DNA of 49,281 nucleotides. Origin: Gammaproteobacteria bacterium. Lineage in GTDB: Bacteria > Pseudomonadota > Gammaproteobacteria > Pseudomonadales > Azotimanducaceae. This document shows, piece after piece, positions 28,337 through 38,199 of the stretch. The stretch lies in assembly GCA_018647445.1 (NCBI GenBank), contig JABGTE010000022.1, positions 1 to 49,281 of the forward strand, given 5' to 3'. The translations under genes were made by a program, and so were the position numbers. How positions within the stretch are numbered: position 1 is the stretch's first letter; the number at the start of each line of letters is the position of its first letter. The notes under the pieces are model-generated. The model was not told the DNA's origin. It did no database searches and saw only the letters and a list, made by a program, of their open reading frames with translations.

Positions 28337-29653
28337 TCATCGATGGTCTGCCGGCAGCGCTCGCTCTCGATAAACCAGATAAAGCACCATCAAAATTGCA
28401 GGAACCCCCAAAACCCCAGTTCCGATAAAAAACAACGGGTAGCCGAAGGCATCGACCGCGATGCCCGAAAAACCACTCGTGAACTTACCTGGCAAGGTCA
28501 TTAATGAGCTAAACAGCGCATATTGTGTTGCGGTATACGCCGTGTGCGTTAGGCTCGACAGATAAGCGATAAAGCTGGTTGCCGCAATCCCGCCGCTTAG
28601 GTTGTCTGCCCCGATGATCAGGGCCAGCCAAACCAGATTAGGCTCGGTCAAAGCCAGCAGCGCGAAGAGCAGATTAGTCAAAGCCACTGAAACCCCACCG
28701 ATCAGCAGGGTGATCAAAACACCCCAGCGAACCACCAAAACGCCACCCAGAAATGATCCCAGTATCGACAAGGCAAATCCTAACCCTTTCGCAATGTTGG
28801 CAATCTCAAGCTTGGTGTAGCCTAAATCCAAATAAAACGGGTTGGCCATAATGCCCATCGTGATGTCGCTCAGCCGGTACAGTGCAATAAAACTGAGTAA
28901 GAACACGGCAAAGCGACCATTTCGCCTAAAAAAATCGATAATCGGTGCGAGAAACAAAGCGTGCAGCCCCGGCCACTTTGAAGCTGCCTCTTCAACTTCC
29001 GGCGAATATTCGTCATTTGCTAACGCAGGCCTTGGAATGAGCAAAGTGGTGACCAGTCCCACACCGCCACAGAGCGCCATCAATTGATAGGCCTGTACCC
29101 AACCCAAATATTCTGCGGCGTAGAGTGCGCCGGCACCCGAAACTAAAAGCGCCGTTCGATAGCCAAGAATATAGGCGGCGGATAATGCCGCTTGATCCTG
29201 AGCCGGCGCGGCCTCAATGCGATAGGCATCAATGGCAATATCTTGAGTTGCTGATGAGAAGGCCACAACCAACGCAAGCACTGCAAGCAACGTTAGCTGC
29301 GTCGGGCCGACCCAACTCATCCCTAGGAGCGCCGCCATAATGCCAAGCTGCGCGACTAACATCCAACTTCGGCGCCGCCCTAACGCAAGATTGAGCCAAG
29401 GCAGCTGCAAGCGGTCCACAAACGGCGCCCAAATCACCTTGATGGAATACATCATCCCGACCCAGGCAAAAAACCCAATCGCCGAACGACTTATACCCTC
29501 GTCTCGCAGCCAGGCCGTTAGGGTTGAAAATACCAAAAGATAGGGCAGCCCTGCCGAAAACCCGAGAAACGCCAAGGAAACCACGACCGGTTTGCGATAA
29601 ACCAAAAAGGATTCCAGCCAAGTTGGCTGCCTCCCCGCACGCATAGGCGGCAT
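28337..29653 (-). CDS. AmpG-family muropeptide MFS transporter
   Basis: SLAFLGFSAGLPYLLVFSTLTAWLRDEGISRSAIGFFAWVGMMYSIKVIWAPFVDRL...ATQDIAIDAYRIE. Confidence 0.88.
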   Translation of the reverse strand: MPPMRAGRQPTWLESFLVYRKPVVVSLAFLGFSAGLPYLLVFSTLTAWLRDEGISRSAIGFFAWVGMMYSIKVIWAPFVDRLQLPWLNLALGRRRSWMLVAQLGIMAALLGMSWVGPTQLTLLAVLALVVAFSSATQDIAIDAYRIEAAPAQDQAALSAAYILGYRTALLVSGAGALYAAEYLGWVQAYQLMALCGGVGLVTTLLIPRPALANDEYSPEVEEAASKWPGLHALFLAPIIDFFRRNGRFAVFLLSFIALYRLSDITMGIMANPFYLDLGYTKLEIANIAKGLGFALSILGSFLGGVLVVRWGVLITLLIGGVSVALTNLLFALLALTEPNLVWLALIIGADNLSGGIAATSFIAYLSSLTHTAYTATQYALFSSLMTLPGKFTSGFSGIAVDAFGYPLFFIGTGVLGVPAILMVLYLVYRERALPADHR

Positions 29654-30135
29654 CAGTCTCTGAAGTTCTGGTACTGCAGCGGGACTTCATATCCGGCGGC
29701 TTTAATTTCAGCCATCACGCCCTGGAGGTCATCGCGTTTTTTACCGGTCACCCGGACCTGATCGCCCTGGATTGCAGCCTGCACCTTTAGCTTCTTATCC
29801 TTTATAAGTTTGACGATCTTTTTTGCAAGCAGTGTCTCAATGCCTTGCTTCATAGCAACCGTCTGGTGCAGTAATTTACCGCTCGGCATTATCGCGCCGG
29901 GATCCATCACCATAGGGTCAACCGAGCGCTTGATTAATTTTTCTCGGAGAATATCCATCATCTGATCAAGCTGGATATCAGCCTGAGCTGTAAGCTTAAT
30001 ATCGCTCCCCAAACGCTCATAAGAGGCCGTAATACCTCTAAAATCATATCGCGTCGACAACTCTCGGTTCGCCTGGTCGACCGCATTGTGCACCTCTTGT
30101 AAGTCGACTTCCGACACCACATCGAATGAAGGCAT
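29653..30135 (-). CDS. yajQ: YajQ family nucleotide-binding protein
   Basis: MPSFDVVSEVDLQEVHNAVDQANRELSTRYDFRG...; ATGA/TGATG overlap with ampG-like gene. Confidence 0.96.
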   Translation of the reverse strand: MPSFDVVSEVDLQEVHNAVDQANRELSTRYDFRGITASYERLGSDIKLTAQADIQLDQMMDILREKLIKRSVDPMVMDPGAIMPSGKLLHQTVAMKQGIETLLAKKIVKLIKDKKLKVQAAIQGDQVRVTGKKRDDLQGVMAEIKAAGYEVPLQYQNFRD

Positions 30136-30268
30136 GTTCAGCTCCGCTGTTAAAGGATCGTTGCAGCATATCAGAATCGGATCATTTTAATGAACCAAAC
30201 CCCCGTGCAGACTGAGACTATTGGCAATGATTACCGTACACTGAACGAACCTCCACTCGAGAATAACC

Positions 30269-30850
30269 ATGGGCAAGCGACTGTCAAAAATCTATACCCG
30301 CACCGGTGATCAAGGCGAGACCGGACTCGGAGATGGCAGCAGAATTCTTAAGAATCAACCCAGAGTGGTCGCCATGGGCGATATCGATGAACTCAATGCC
30401 CATTTAGGCCTCTTGATCGAGCAGTTGAACCAATCGTCCATTACCGAGTGTACTGAGTGGGTGCCTTTCCTGCGCTATTGCCAGCATCGGATATTTGATT
30501 TGGGCGGTGAAATTTCAATTCCAGGCTTTGAACTCATTCACAGTGAACATGTTGCGCTCATCGAGACGGAACTGGATAAATTAAATGAACCCTTAGCGCC
30601 CTTGGAAAATTTTATTCTGCCTGGCGGCTCCCTATTGATTGCGCAGTGTCATGTTGCTCGGTGCACATGCCGGCGGGCCGAACGTGCGGTCATTACGCTC
30701 TCTGAAACAGACACAATCAATGCCGAGGGTCTCAAGTTCTTGAACCGCTTTTCAGATTTTCTCTTTGTATTGTGCCGTTCGATCGCCGTTGCCACCAAGA
30801 CACCGGAAGTCCTATGGCAAAAAGATCATTTGAGTTATAGCGCCGAATGA
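30269..30850 (+). CDS. cob(I)alamin adenosyltransferase, PduO type
   Basis: KIYTRTGDQGETGLGDGSRILKNQPRVVAMGDIDELNAHLG...CRRAERAV. Confidence 0.93.
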   Translation: MGKRLSKIYTRTGDQGETGLGDGSRILKNQPRVVAMGDIDELNAHLGLLIEQLNQSSITECTEWVPFLRYCQHRIFDLGGEISIPGFELIHSEHVALIETELDKLNEPLAPLENFILPGGSLLIAQCHVARCTCRRAERAVITLSETDTINAEGLKFLNRFSDFLFVLCRSIAVATKTPEVLWQKDHLSYSAE

Positions 30851-32617
30851 TTAAACGGCGAGATGCCGAATATCACTGAGTTGCCGACTAAGTTCGACCA
30901 TGAACCGAGCAGCCTCCGCACCATCGATTGCGCGATGATCGTAACTCAAAGCCAGCGGCAAGATTTTTCTGGGTTCGAGCGCGCCCGCGACGTACCTAGG
31001 TAGCAGCTGCGTTCGCGCAACCCCCAAAATCGCAACCTCAGGACTGTTCACAATCGGTGTAAATCCCGTCCCGCCAATGCCCCCCAGGCTCGATATCGTA
31101 AACGTTGTGCCCTGCATTTGGGCCGGCAACAGTTGTTTGTTCCTGGCAAGTTCAGCAAGTTCTGCCGCGCTACGCGCGAGCGTGGCGACTGACTGCAGGT
31201 CAGCACTTTTGACATTCGGCACGACCAAACCATTGGGGGTCTCAACCGCAATACCAATATTAAAAAATCGTTTCACAACCCAATGTTCATACCCGGGATC
31301 AATCGACGCATTGAACCTCGGGTATTTCTTAAGCGCTTGGATAACGGCCTTGATCACGAAGGCAAGGGGCGAGATTTTAACGTCGCCCGGCACTAGCGCG
31401 CCATTCAAACCAGCCCGAAACGTTTCGAGATCGGTAATGTCCGCCTCATCAAAGTGCGTAACCTGAGGAATCGATTGCCAACTGTATTCCAGATTTTTTG
31501 CTGACACCCGCCGGATCCGACTAAGCTTCTCAAAAACCACTTCGCCAAACTGACTGAAGTCCGGTAAGGCTTTTTGCTGAAGACCGACGCTCGCTACTTG
31601 CTTCGGTTGACGTAGCTGCCCTTTGACAAACTGCTGCACATCTTCTTTTAAAATACGGTGACTGGGCCCCGATCCTTGGACCATCGATAGGGCAACCCCT
31701 AACTCACGGGCCAATTTTCGCACCGCCGGACCTGCATGTACTGACTCGCCCGATTCTCGGTCGGGAACCCCCGCACTTGGGCTCCTCTCCTGAGGGCGCG
31801 TATCCGGCATCTCGCCAAGACGGGCGCCTTCTCCTGCGTTCGCCAGCGCCGCCTCATCTGACGGTCCACTGGCTGCCGGTGTCGATGGTTTCGGCGGTGT
31901 TTTTGGCAGCGCGGGTATTGCCTCACTAGCCGTTGCTGTATCCCCGCTTGCTACCGTCAATTCAATAGCAACTTCGCCGCCTTTCACCTGATCGCCAACA
32001 GTGAGATCAATCGAGGCCACGAGCCCCGTCGACTCCGCCACAATCTCCATGCTGGCTTTGTCCGACTCGAGGAGCATCAAAACTTGGTTTAAGGCAACTT
32101 CATCCCCAACCTGGCAATGAACCTCTATCACTTCAGCGTCATCAATCTGGCCAAGGTCTGGAATAAAGATCGCAACCGTCTGAGAATTGGCCACTGCTAA
32201 AACAGCTGCCGGCGCGTCATCCGGCGGCTTTGACGCGCTGGAATCTTGATCCCAGACTTCCGCCGACCCAGTACCAGCATAGGCCTCAGATCCTGGCGAT
32301 TCGACAACGTCCTCGTCAGGCCCATCCACGCCAGTGGCGCGTTCAGACTCTGACTCAGCCTCAGTCAGCGCGGTGCTTACGCTGGTTTCAATGGTCAGCA
32401 GCACATCCCCTTCTTTCACCGTCATACCCGGCGTTATCAGAACTGCGACCACGACGCCATCAAATGCCGCCGGCAATTCAACACTTGCCTTATCGGACTC
32501 GAGCACCACCAAGGACTGATTCTGCTTCACTACATCACCAGCAGCCACTAGGACCTCGACCAACTCGATGCTTTCGGCTTCGCCCACGTCTGGGACGCTA
32601 ATCTGCTTAAGCGCCAT
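30851..32617 (-). CDS. aceF: pyruvate dehydrogenase E2 (dihydrolipoamide acetyltransferase), two lipoyl domains
   Basis: MALKQISVPDVGEAESIELVEVLV...VLESDKASVELP twice; HAGPAVRKLARELGV binding domain; SYDHRAIDGAEAARF. Confidence 0.96.
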   Translation of the reverse strand: MALKQISVPDVGEAESIELVEVLVAAGDVVKQNQSLVVLESDKASVELPAAFDGVVVAVLITPGMTVKEGDVLLTIETSVSTALTEAESESERATGVDGPDEDVVESPGSEAYAGTGSAEVWDQDSSASKPPDDAPAAVLAVANSQTVAIFIPDLGQIDDAEVIEVHCQVGDEVALNQVLMLLESDKASMEIVAESTGLVASIDLTVGDQVKGGEVAIELTVASGDTATASEAIPALPKTPPKPSTPAASGPSDEAALANAGEGARLGEMPDTRPQERSPSAGVPDRESGESVHAGPAVRKLARELGVALSMVQGSGPSHRILKEDVQQFVKGQLRQPKQVASVGLQQKALPDFSQFGEVVFEKLSRIRRVSAKNLEYSWQSIPQVTHFDEADITDLETFRAGLNGALVPGDVKISPLAFVIKAVIQALKKYPRFNASIDPGYEHWVVKRFFNIGIAVETPNGLVVPNVKSADLQSVATLARSAAELAELARNKQLLPAQMQGTTFTISSLGGIGGTGFTPIVNSPEVAILGVARTQLLPRYVAGALEPRKILPLALSYDHRAIDGAEAARFMVELSRQLSDIRHLAV

Positions 32618-35289
32618 TACAGGATCACTGGCTCTGGGCTCGCTGGATCGATGCCCCACCGCTCGCGGGCCTGCAAGACAACCTCAAGCGCAATGATATT
32701 GGATGCCGCCAACGCCTGGAGCGCGGTATACGCGATTGAATACCGATCAACTTCGAAGTGCCGGCGCAGCTTCTCGCGAGTATCACTTCGACCAAAGCCA
32801 TCGGTTCCCAAAACATGATAGTCACCCTGAATTTGAGCCCGGATTTGATCGGCATAAAGCTTGATGTAGTCCGTTGCGGCAATGACGGGTCGGCCGCTAT
32901 CCCCGAGACAAGCCTGGACATGACTCTGCCGGGCCGGCTGATCCGGGTTCAATCGGTTCCAGCGCAAAACAGAATCCCCATCTCGTTTGAGTTCGTTAAA
33001 ACTCGTCACGCTGAAGATGTCAGAGAAGACCTCGAACTCGGCTTGCAAGATGTCTGACGCTGCCAACACTTCTCGTAAAATCGCGCCCGAGCCTAATAGT
33101 TGAACCCGCTTCTTAGACCGCTTTGCTTTACTTGAAGCCGCTTTCAGTAAATACAGGCCACGCTTGATACCCACTTCACAACCCTCGGGCATAGCAGGCT
33201 GCTGATAGTTTTCGTTGGTGACGGTGATATAAAAATACTTAGCCTGCTTTTCAACAAACATCACCTGCAGGCCATGCTGAATAATCACGGCGAGCTCGTA
33301 GGCATAAGTCGGATCATAGGACACGCAATTGGGTACCGTGCCGGAAAGGATATGACTGTGCCCGTCTTGATGCTGCAAGCCTTCCCCGTTGAGCGTCGTT
33401 CGACCCGAAGTGCCGCCCAACAAAAATCCGCGGGCACTAAGGTCTCCCGCCGCCCAACACAGATCCCCGATTCGTTGAAAGCCAAACATAGAATAATAGA
33501 TGTAAAACGGCACCAATGTTTGCGCGTGATTGGAATAAGAGGTTGCCGCAGCCAGCCAGGCAGCAAACGCGCCGCCTTCGTTAATCCCCTCTTCCATAAC
33601 CTGCCCGTGTTGGTCTTCACGGTAAGACATGATCTGACCCGTATCAACAGGCTCGTAGAGCTGACCCACGCTCGAATAAATACCCAACTGCCGGAACATA
33701 CCCTCCATCCCAAAGGTTCGCGCTTCATCCGGCACTATAGGAACAATCCGTTCACCGAGATGGGGGTCTTTTACTAAAATCGAGAGTAACCGAACAAATG
33801 CCATCGTGGTCGAGATTTCACGATCGCCAGACCCTTGGGTAACCGATGCAAAGGCCTCTAAATCAGGAATGGTTAAGGCCTCGAAATAGTTGAGCCTCGA
33901 GGGAATCGCGCCGCCGAGCTTTTCGCGGCACGTTTTTAAATACCGCAGCTCGATTGAATCTTCGGGCGGCCGATAATAAGGAATTGCTTCCAAGTCCTCA
34001 TCATTAATGGGAATGTCAAACCGATCTCTGAACTCGCGCAATGCTTTGGTATCGAGTTTCTTCACGGAATGCGTGAAGTTTTGGGCTTCTCCTGCCAAAC
34101 CAAGCCCGTAACCTTTAACAGTTTTGGCTAGAATGACGGTGGGCTGACCCTTATGGGCGACCGCTGCGGCATAGGCCGCATAGACTTTATATGGATCATG
34201 GCCTCCACGATTGAGCCTCGAGATTTGTTCATCCGTGAGGTCAGAGACCATTTCGGAAAGCTCTGGATACGCGCCAAAAAAATGTTCGCGAACATAGCCA
34301 CCATCATGGCTTTTGTAGTTCTGGTAATCGCCATCAACCGCGTCGTCCATCCGCTGCTGTAGCAGCCCCCGCGTATCCTTCTCGAATAAAGCATCCCACT
34401 GACGCCCCCAAACCACTTTAATGACATTCCAGCCAGCACCTCGAAAGGCGCCTTCGAGCTCTTGAATAATTTTACCGTTACCTCGAACCGGGCCATCCAA
34501 TCGCTGCAAATTGCAATTGACCACAAAAATCAGATTATCAAGACCTTCTCGCCCGGCCAGAGAGATCGCGCCAAGTGATTCAGGCTCATCCATTTCGCCG
34601 TCGCCAATGAAGCACCAAACTTTGCGATCACTTTCGGGCGCAAGGCCTCTATTCACAAGATACTTCATAATGTGGGCTTGGTAGATCGCCTGCAACGGCC
34701 CGAGGCCCATCGAAACTGTCGGGAATTGCCAGTATTCGGGCATCAACCAAGGATGTGGGTAGGAGGACAAACCATCACCATCGACTTCCTGCCGAAATCG
34801 ATCGAGCTGATCTTCGGACAGGTCGCCTTCTAAGAAAGACCTTGCATAAATCCCAGGGGCACTATGGCCTTGAATGTAGAGCAAGTCCCCTGGCAGCCCC
34901 GGCTGATTGGCACGAAAAAAATAATTGAACCCAACATCATACAAGGTCGCCGACGACTGGAACGTCGAAATGTGACCACCCAGAGTGGCATCTTTGATAT
35001 TGGCGCGCATCACCATCGCCATGGCATTCCAGCGAATAAGGCTGCGGATATTTCGTTCAACGAAAAGATCGCCGGGCATCCGAGCTTCTTTGTGTACTGG
35101 AATCGTATTTCGGTACGGGGTTGTGATGGCGTAAGGTAATTGCGAGCCTTGCTCTGTCAATTTGACCGACAATTTTTGCAGTAAATATTGAACTCGTTCG
35201 GCACCTTGGGTCTTCAAGACCGACGACAGCGCATCCAGCCATTCCTGCGTTTCTTCAGGATCTGAATCCATTGATTCGATTTCATTCAT
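32617..35289 (-). CDS. aceE: pyruvate dehydrogenase E1 component
   Basis: MNEIESMDSDPEETQEWLDALSSVLKTQGAERVQYLLQKL..., C-terminal VLGTDGFGRSDTREKLRRHFEVD. Confidence 0.97.
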   Translation of the reverse strand: MNEIESMDSDPEETQEWLDALSSVLKTQGAERVQYLLQKLSVKLTEQGSQLPYAITTPYRNTIPVHKEARMPGDLFVERNIRSLIRWNAMAMVMRANIKDATLGGHISTFQSSATLYDVGFNYFFRANQPGLPGDLLYIQGHSAPGIYARSFLEGDLSEDQLDRFRQEVDGDGLSSYPHPWLMPEYWQFPTVSMGLGPLQAIYQAHIMKYLVNRGLAPESDRKVWCFIGDGEMDEPESLGAISLAGREGLDNLIFVVNCNLQRLDGPVRGNGKIIQELEGAFRGAGWNVIKVVWGRQWDALFEKDTRGLLQQRMDDAVDGDYQNYKSHDGGYVREHFFGAYPELSEMVSDLTDEQISRLNRGGHDPYKVYAAYAAAVAHKGQPTVILAKTVKGYGLGLAGEAQNFTHSVKKLDTKALREFRDRFDIPINDEDLEAIPYYRPPEDSIELRYLKTCREKLGGAIPSRLNYFEALTIPDLEAFASVTQGSGDREISTTMAFVRLLSILVKDPHLGERIVPIVPDEARTFGMEGMFRQLGIYSSVGQLYEPVDTGQIMSYREDQHGQVMEEGINEGGAFAAWLAAATSYSNHAQTLVPFYIYYSMFGFQRIGDLCWAAGDLSARGFLLGGTSGRTTLNGEGLQHQDGHSHILSGTVPNCVSYDPTYAYELAVIIQHGLQVMFVEKQAKYFYITVTNENYQQPAMPEGCEVGIKRGLYLLKAASSKAKRSKKRVQLLGSGAILREVLAASDILQAEFEVFSDIFSVTSFNELKRDGDSVLRWNRLNPDQPARQSHVQACLGDSGRPVIAATDYIKLYADQIRAQIQGDYHVLGTDGFGRSDTREKLRRHFEVDRYSIAYTALQALAASNIIALEVVLQARERWGIDPASPEPVIL

Positions 35290-35351
35290 AAGGACTGACC
35301 GATAGACTCAATTGACGAAAACCATTACGCGTCATTCACTTTGAGTATAAC

Positions 35352-36206
35352 TTACCCAGATTCGGCCTCCAAATGGATGGCTCGACAGAGCGCCGTAATA
35401 CCCGACAGAATGCGACGAGAGGGACGACTGAGCAAGTCTGCCTCGACACGTTGAATCGCCACGTCGGGCAGAAAAGCCTGCCATTTAGCCTGCCAGGGAA
35501 GCGGCCCTTTTCGATTGGTCACGAAAACAATGACCTCAGGCTGTCCGGACAGCACGCTCTCCAATGTGACCACGGGCACCTCGGAGGCCGCATCAAAAAA
35601 CAAATTGTCCCCACCACAAACGGATATCGCTTCCCCCATGTAGTGCTGGGCACTGACGGTAAACAATTGATTCTCGGCGATTTGAAGGAAAACGCGCGGG
35701 GTTGACTCACCGGCATAGCGCGCCCGCAACTGATTCAGCGATGCAGCAAATTCTGCTTCGATCAGCGCCCCTCGCGGGCCCTGACCCAAGGCGTCACCCA
35801 ATTCGCGATAGCCTTTACCGATACTGCTCAGCCCCTTGATTTCTTGACGCTGCACCAAGTATCCCAGGCGTTGTAGTTTATTCAGCGTCTTCGGCGCACC
35901 CCCCTGCCACGCTAGAATGCGATCAGGCGCGAGATTAATAATGAGTTCAACATTTAGCTGGAGTGCATCACCGACCCGCGGGAGGCGCGCCGCGGCAGCC
36001 GGAAAATCAGAGTAACGCGAAACCCCAACCAACTGCGCTCCTATCCCAAGATCATAAACCATCTCGGTCAAGTGCGGCGCCAAGGAAATCAGCCGCTCGG
36101 TCGAGGATGCTTGGGCGGACCAAAGTGTGATGAAAACCCCAACCGCGAGCGGCCATAATTGCTTCGGCCTCGATGATTGCTTCAAAAAAACGTCGCGCTT
36201 AACCAC
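35352..36206 (-). CDS. cobalamin-type ABC transporter substrate-binding protein (BtuF-like)
   Basis: RLISLAPHLTEMVYDLGIGAQLVGVSRYSDFPAAAARLPRVGDALQLNVELIINLAPDRILAW. Confidence 0.85.
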   Translation of the reverse strand: MVKRDVFLKQSSRPKQLWPLAVGVFITLWSAQASSTERLISLAPHLTEMVYDLGIGAQLVGVSRYSDFPAAAARLPRVGDALQLNVELIINLAPDRILAWQGGAPKTLNKLQRLGYLVQRQEIKGLSSIGKGYRELGDALGQGPRGALIEAEFAASLNQLRARYAGESTPRVFLQIAENQLFTVSAQHYMGEAISVCGGDNLFFDAASEVPVVTLESVLSGQPEVIVFVTNRKGPLPWQAKWQAFLPDVAIQRVEADLLSRPSRRILSGITALCRAIHLEAESG

Positions 36207-37031
36207 TTACGACAGCAGGGTCAGCAGCGCCGCCAAACCAATCCAGCCGAAAAACAGGCGACTAAGCAGTCCCTCATAATCTTGAAGCCAGTCCACGTAG
36301 GCCGCTGAATCTAGCTCGGTTTCAGACTCAACCTCGGGCGCAAGCCCAAGACAGACCCCGGCGTACAGAAGATCCCCTTCATCGATTGACCAGTCCTTCA
36401 GACTGGCAACAAAGAACGGCCAACCATCTCGAAAACGCCCGACCAATGCCAACAACAATAGTGAAACACGGACACTCAACCCTACCAACCAGCGCGAGAC
36501 AGCCTGCGCGCCCAGGTTGACTGTCGCATCCAGCGAATTGAAGTCTGATCCATCGTTGCCTTCTTCGCGCTCATAATGACGCTGAAGAAAACAAAATAGG
36601 GCGCCACCCGGCCCCAGAAGCAAGTACCAAATAATATAGACAAAAAAACCTTGATGGAGCCTGCTTAACAAACTGCGCAGTGTTTGATCCTGTGTATCAG
36701 CAAGCAACCCATCGTGGGTTTTGGATTGGCGGGCTTGAAGCTGCAGTGCATCAAAGGTCATTTCCGGCGAGGGTGCATGTAAAACGAAAAACAAGACACC
36801 CAGATGAAGCATCAAAGCTGGCAGCCCAAACAAAATCCCCTCAAACCCATTCGAAACCCAGGCCAGCAGCAGGGCTGGCAAAACAACACCCGCGAGGTAG
36901 GCTGGTGAACCGGACAGCAAGCTATTAATCCAGCTGAACCAATGCGACGGATAGTTGCCCGCAATGCTCGGAAGCTCGCCCCACCAATACCGCACAGCGA
37001 GTAAAAAGAGTAAGACCACGATGAACGTCAT
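36207..37031 (-). CDS. AmpE-like membrane protein
   Basis: Multi-TM protein of AmpE/CobD type, immediately downstream of ampD: VLLFLLAVRYWWGELPS...FVYIIWYLLLGPGGALFCFLQRHY. Confidence 0.75.
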   Translation of the reverse strand: MTFIVVLLFLLAVRYWWGELPSIAGNYPSHWFSWINSLLSGSPAYLAGVVLPALLLAWVSNGFEGILFGLPALMLHLGVLFFVLHAPSPEMTFDALQLQARQSKTHDGLLADTQDQTLRSLLSRLHQGFFVYIIWYLLLGPGGALFCFLQRHYEREEGNDGSDFNSLDATVNLGAQAVSRWLVGLSVRVSLLLLALVGRFRDGWPFFVASLKDWSIDEGDLLYAGVCLGLAPEVESETELDSAAYVDWLQDYEGLLSRLFFGWIGLAALLTLLS

Positions 37032-37062
37032 CGAACCATCCTTTTATTAATCATTGAAAACC

Positions 37063-37110
37063 CGCTTAATTTACACCAGAACCTCCCCAGGATCTGATGT
37101 AAATTAAGCG
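37063..37110 (-). terminator. long inverted repeat between ampD and ampE-like gene
   Basis: CGCTTAATTTACA (37063-37075) and TGTAAATTAAGCG (37098-37110), 13-bp perfect arms with inner CAGAwCC/GGwTCTG pairing; includes the ampD stop codon. Confidence 0.55.
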
Positions 37111-37649
37111 CGACACCAAAATTTTTCCCAATCAAAAGATGGTCCAGGGTCCGTTTTTCTCCCTGGCGCAATATCCGAGTGCCCAACCACTGCGCTCGTT
37201 GGCATCTGGTAATGCGCTTGCAGGGCCGTAACTACAGACCCCAGAACTTCGTATTGAATCTCGCTATAAGGGACCGTATCGGTGCCTTCGAGCTCGATTC
37301 CGACACTAAAATCATTACATCCTTGCTGACCTTGATAGCTTGATACCCCTGCATGCCAAGCACACTGATCGAAGGTAACAAACTGCAAGACCGCGCCGCA
37401 TCGACGAATGAACAGATGCGCCGAGACGCGAGCCGCCGATAAGTCGGAGAAGTCCTGATGCGCATGCCCCGATAGGGTGCCCATAAAGAGTTCTTCAACA
37501 TATCGGCCGCCAAAATGACCAGCTGGCAAGCTGATACAATGTAAAACGATGAGGCTTATCTCGACTTCAGTCCTTGGACTGGCATGCGGCGACGGACATT
37601 GACGCGCAGTCTCGATACGGTGGTTTACAATCTGAATTCTGGCGCTCAC
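37104..37649 (-). CDS. ampD: 1,6-anhydro-N-acetylmuramyl-L-alanine amidase AmpD
   Basis: SLIVLHCISLPAGHFGGRYVEELF...VSAHLFIRRCGAVLQFVTFDQCAWHAGVSSYQGQQGCNDFSVGIELEGTD...VVGHSDIAPGRKTDPGPSFDW. Confidence 0.95.
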   Translation of the reverse strand: MSARIQIVNHRIETARQCPSPHASPRTEVEISLIVLHCISLPAGHFGGRYVEELFMGTLSGHAHQDFSDLSAARVSAHLFIRRCGAVLQFVTFDQCAWHAGVSSYQGQQGCNDFSVGIELEGTDTVPYSEIQYEVLGSVVTALQAHYQMPTSAVVGHSDIAPGRKTDPGPSFDWEKFWCRA

Positions 37650-37689
37650 GTCGGCTGACCCTCAGCATTAACAGGAGAGATAGCAAAGC

Positions 37690-38199
37690 ATGGCTGGGAT
37701 TACACAACTAGGCAAGGGCATGATGGCTGTGGGCTGGCTCTTATTCATCGGCCTGATGAGCTTTTGGTTTAATAGCATAGAAGAAGACCGCTCATATCCC
37801 AATCGAACGCCATCCAGCCATACTGAGAATGGCGTTATCTCGGTTACGCTCAAACAAGATCGCCAAGGCCACTATATCGTTAGCGGCCTGATCAACAGCG
37901 AGCCCTTAAACTTTTTAGTTGATACGGGTGCAACCGAGGTCGTGATTCCTGCAGGATTGGCAAAACGCCTCAACCTGCAACCCGGACGCGCCAAGCGCGC
38001 AAGCACCGCCAATGGCCCCGTGACGGTTTACCAAACCAATCTGGCAAGGCTATCAATCGCTGACTTGCACTTCGACAATGTCTCAGGTGTGATCAATCCA
38101 GGCATGACCGGCACCTCAGCCCTACTTGGGATGAGCGTTTTGAAAAATCTGGAATTAACGCAAACTGGCAACGTCTTGATACTGAGGAGGAAGCAATAA
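37690..38199 (+). CDS. retropepsin-like clan AA aspartic protease (TIGR02281 type)
   Basis: N-terminal TM; NFLVDTGATEVVIPAGLAKRLNL; ALLGMSVLKNLELTQTGNVLILR. Confidence 0.88.
   Translation: MAGITQLGKGMMAVGWLLFIGLMSFWFNSIEEDRSYPNRTPSSHTENGVISVTLKQDRQGHYIVSGLINSEPLNFLVDTGATEVVIPAGLAKRLNLQPGRAKRASTANGPVTVYQTNLARLSIADLHFDNVSGVINPGMTGTSALLGMSVLKNLELTQTGNVLILRRKQ

Noticed and set aside
31077-31466. 129-aa plus ORF antisense to aceF
   Set aside because: Shadow ORF of a clearly identified conserved gene; same applies to ORFs opposite groEL, aceE, moeA and argJ
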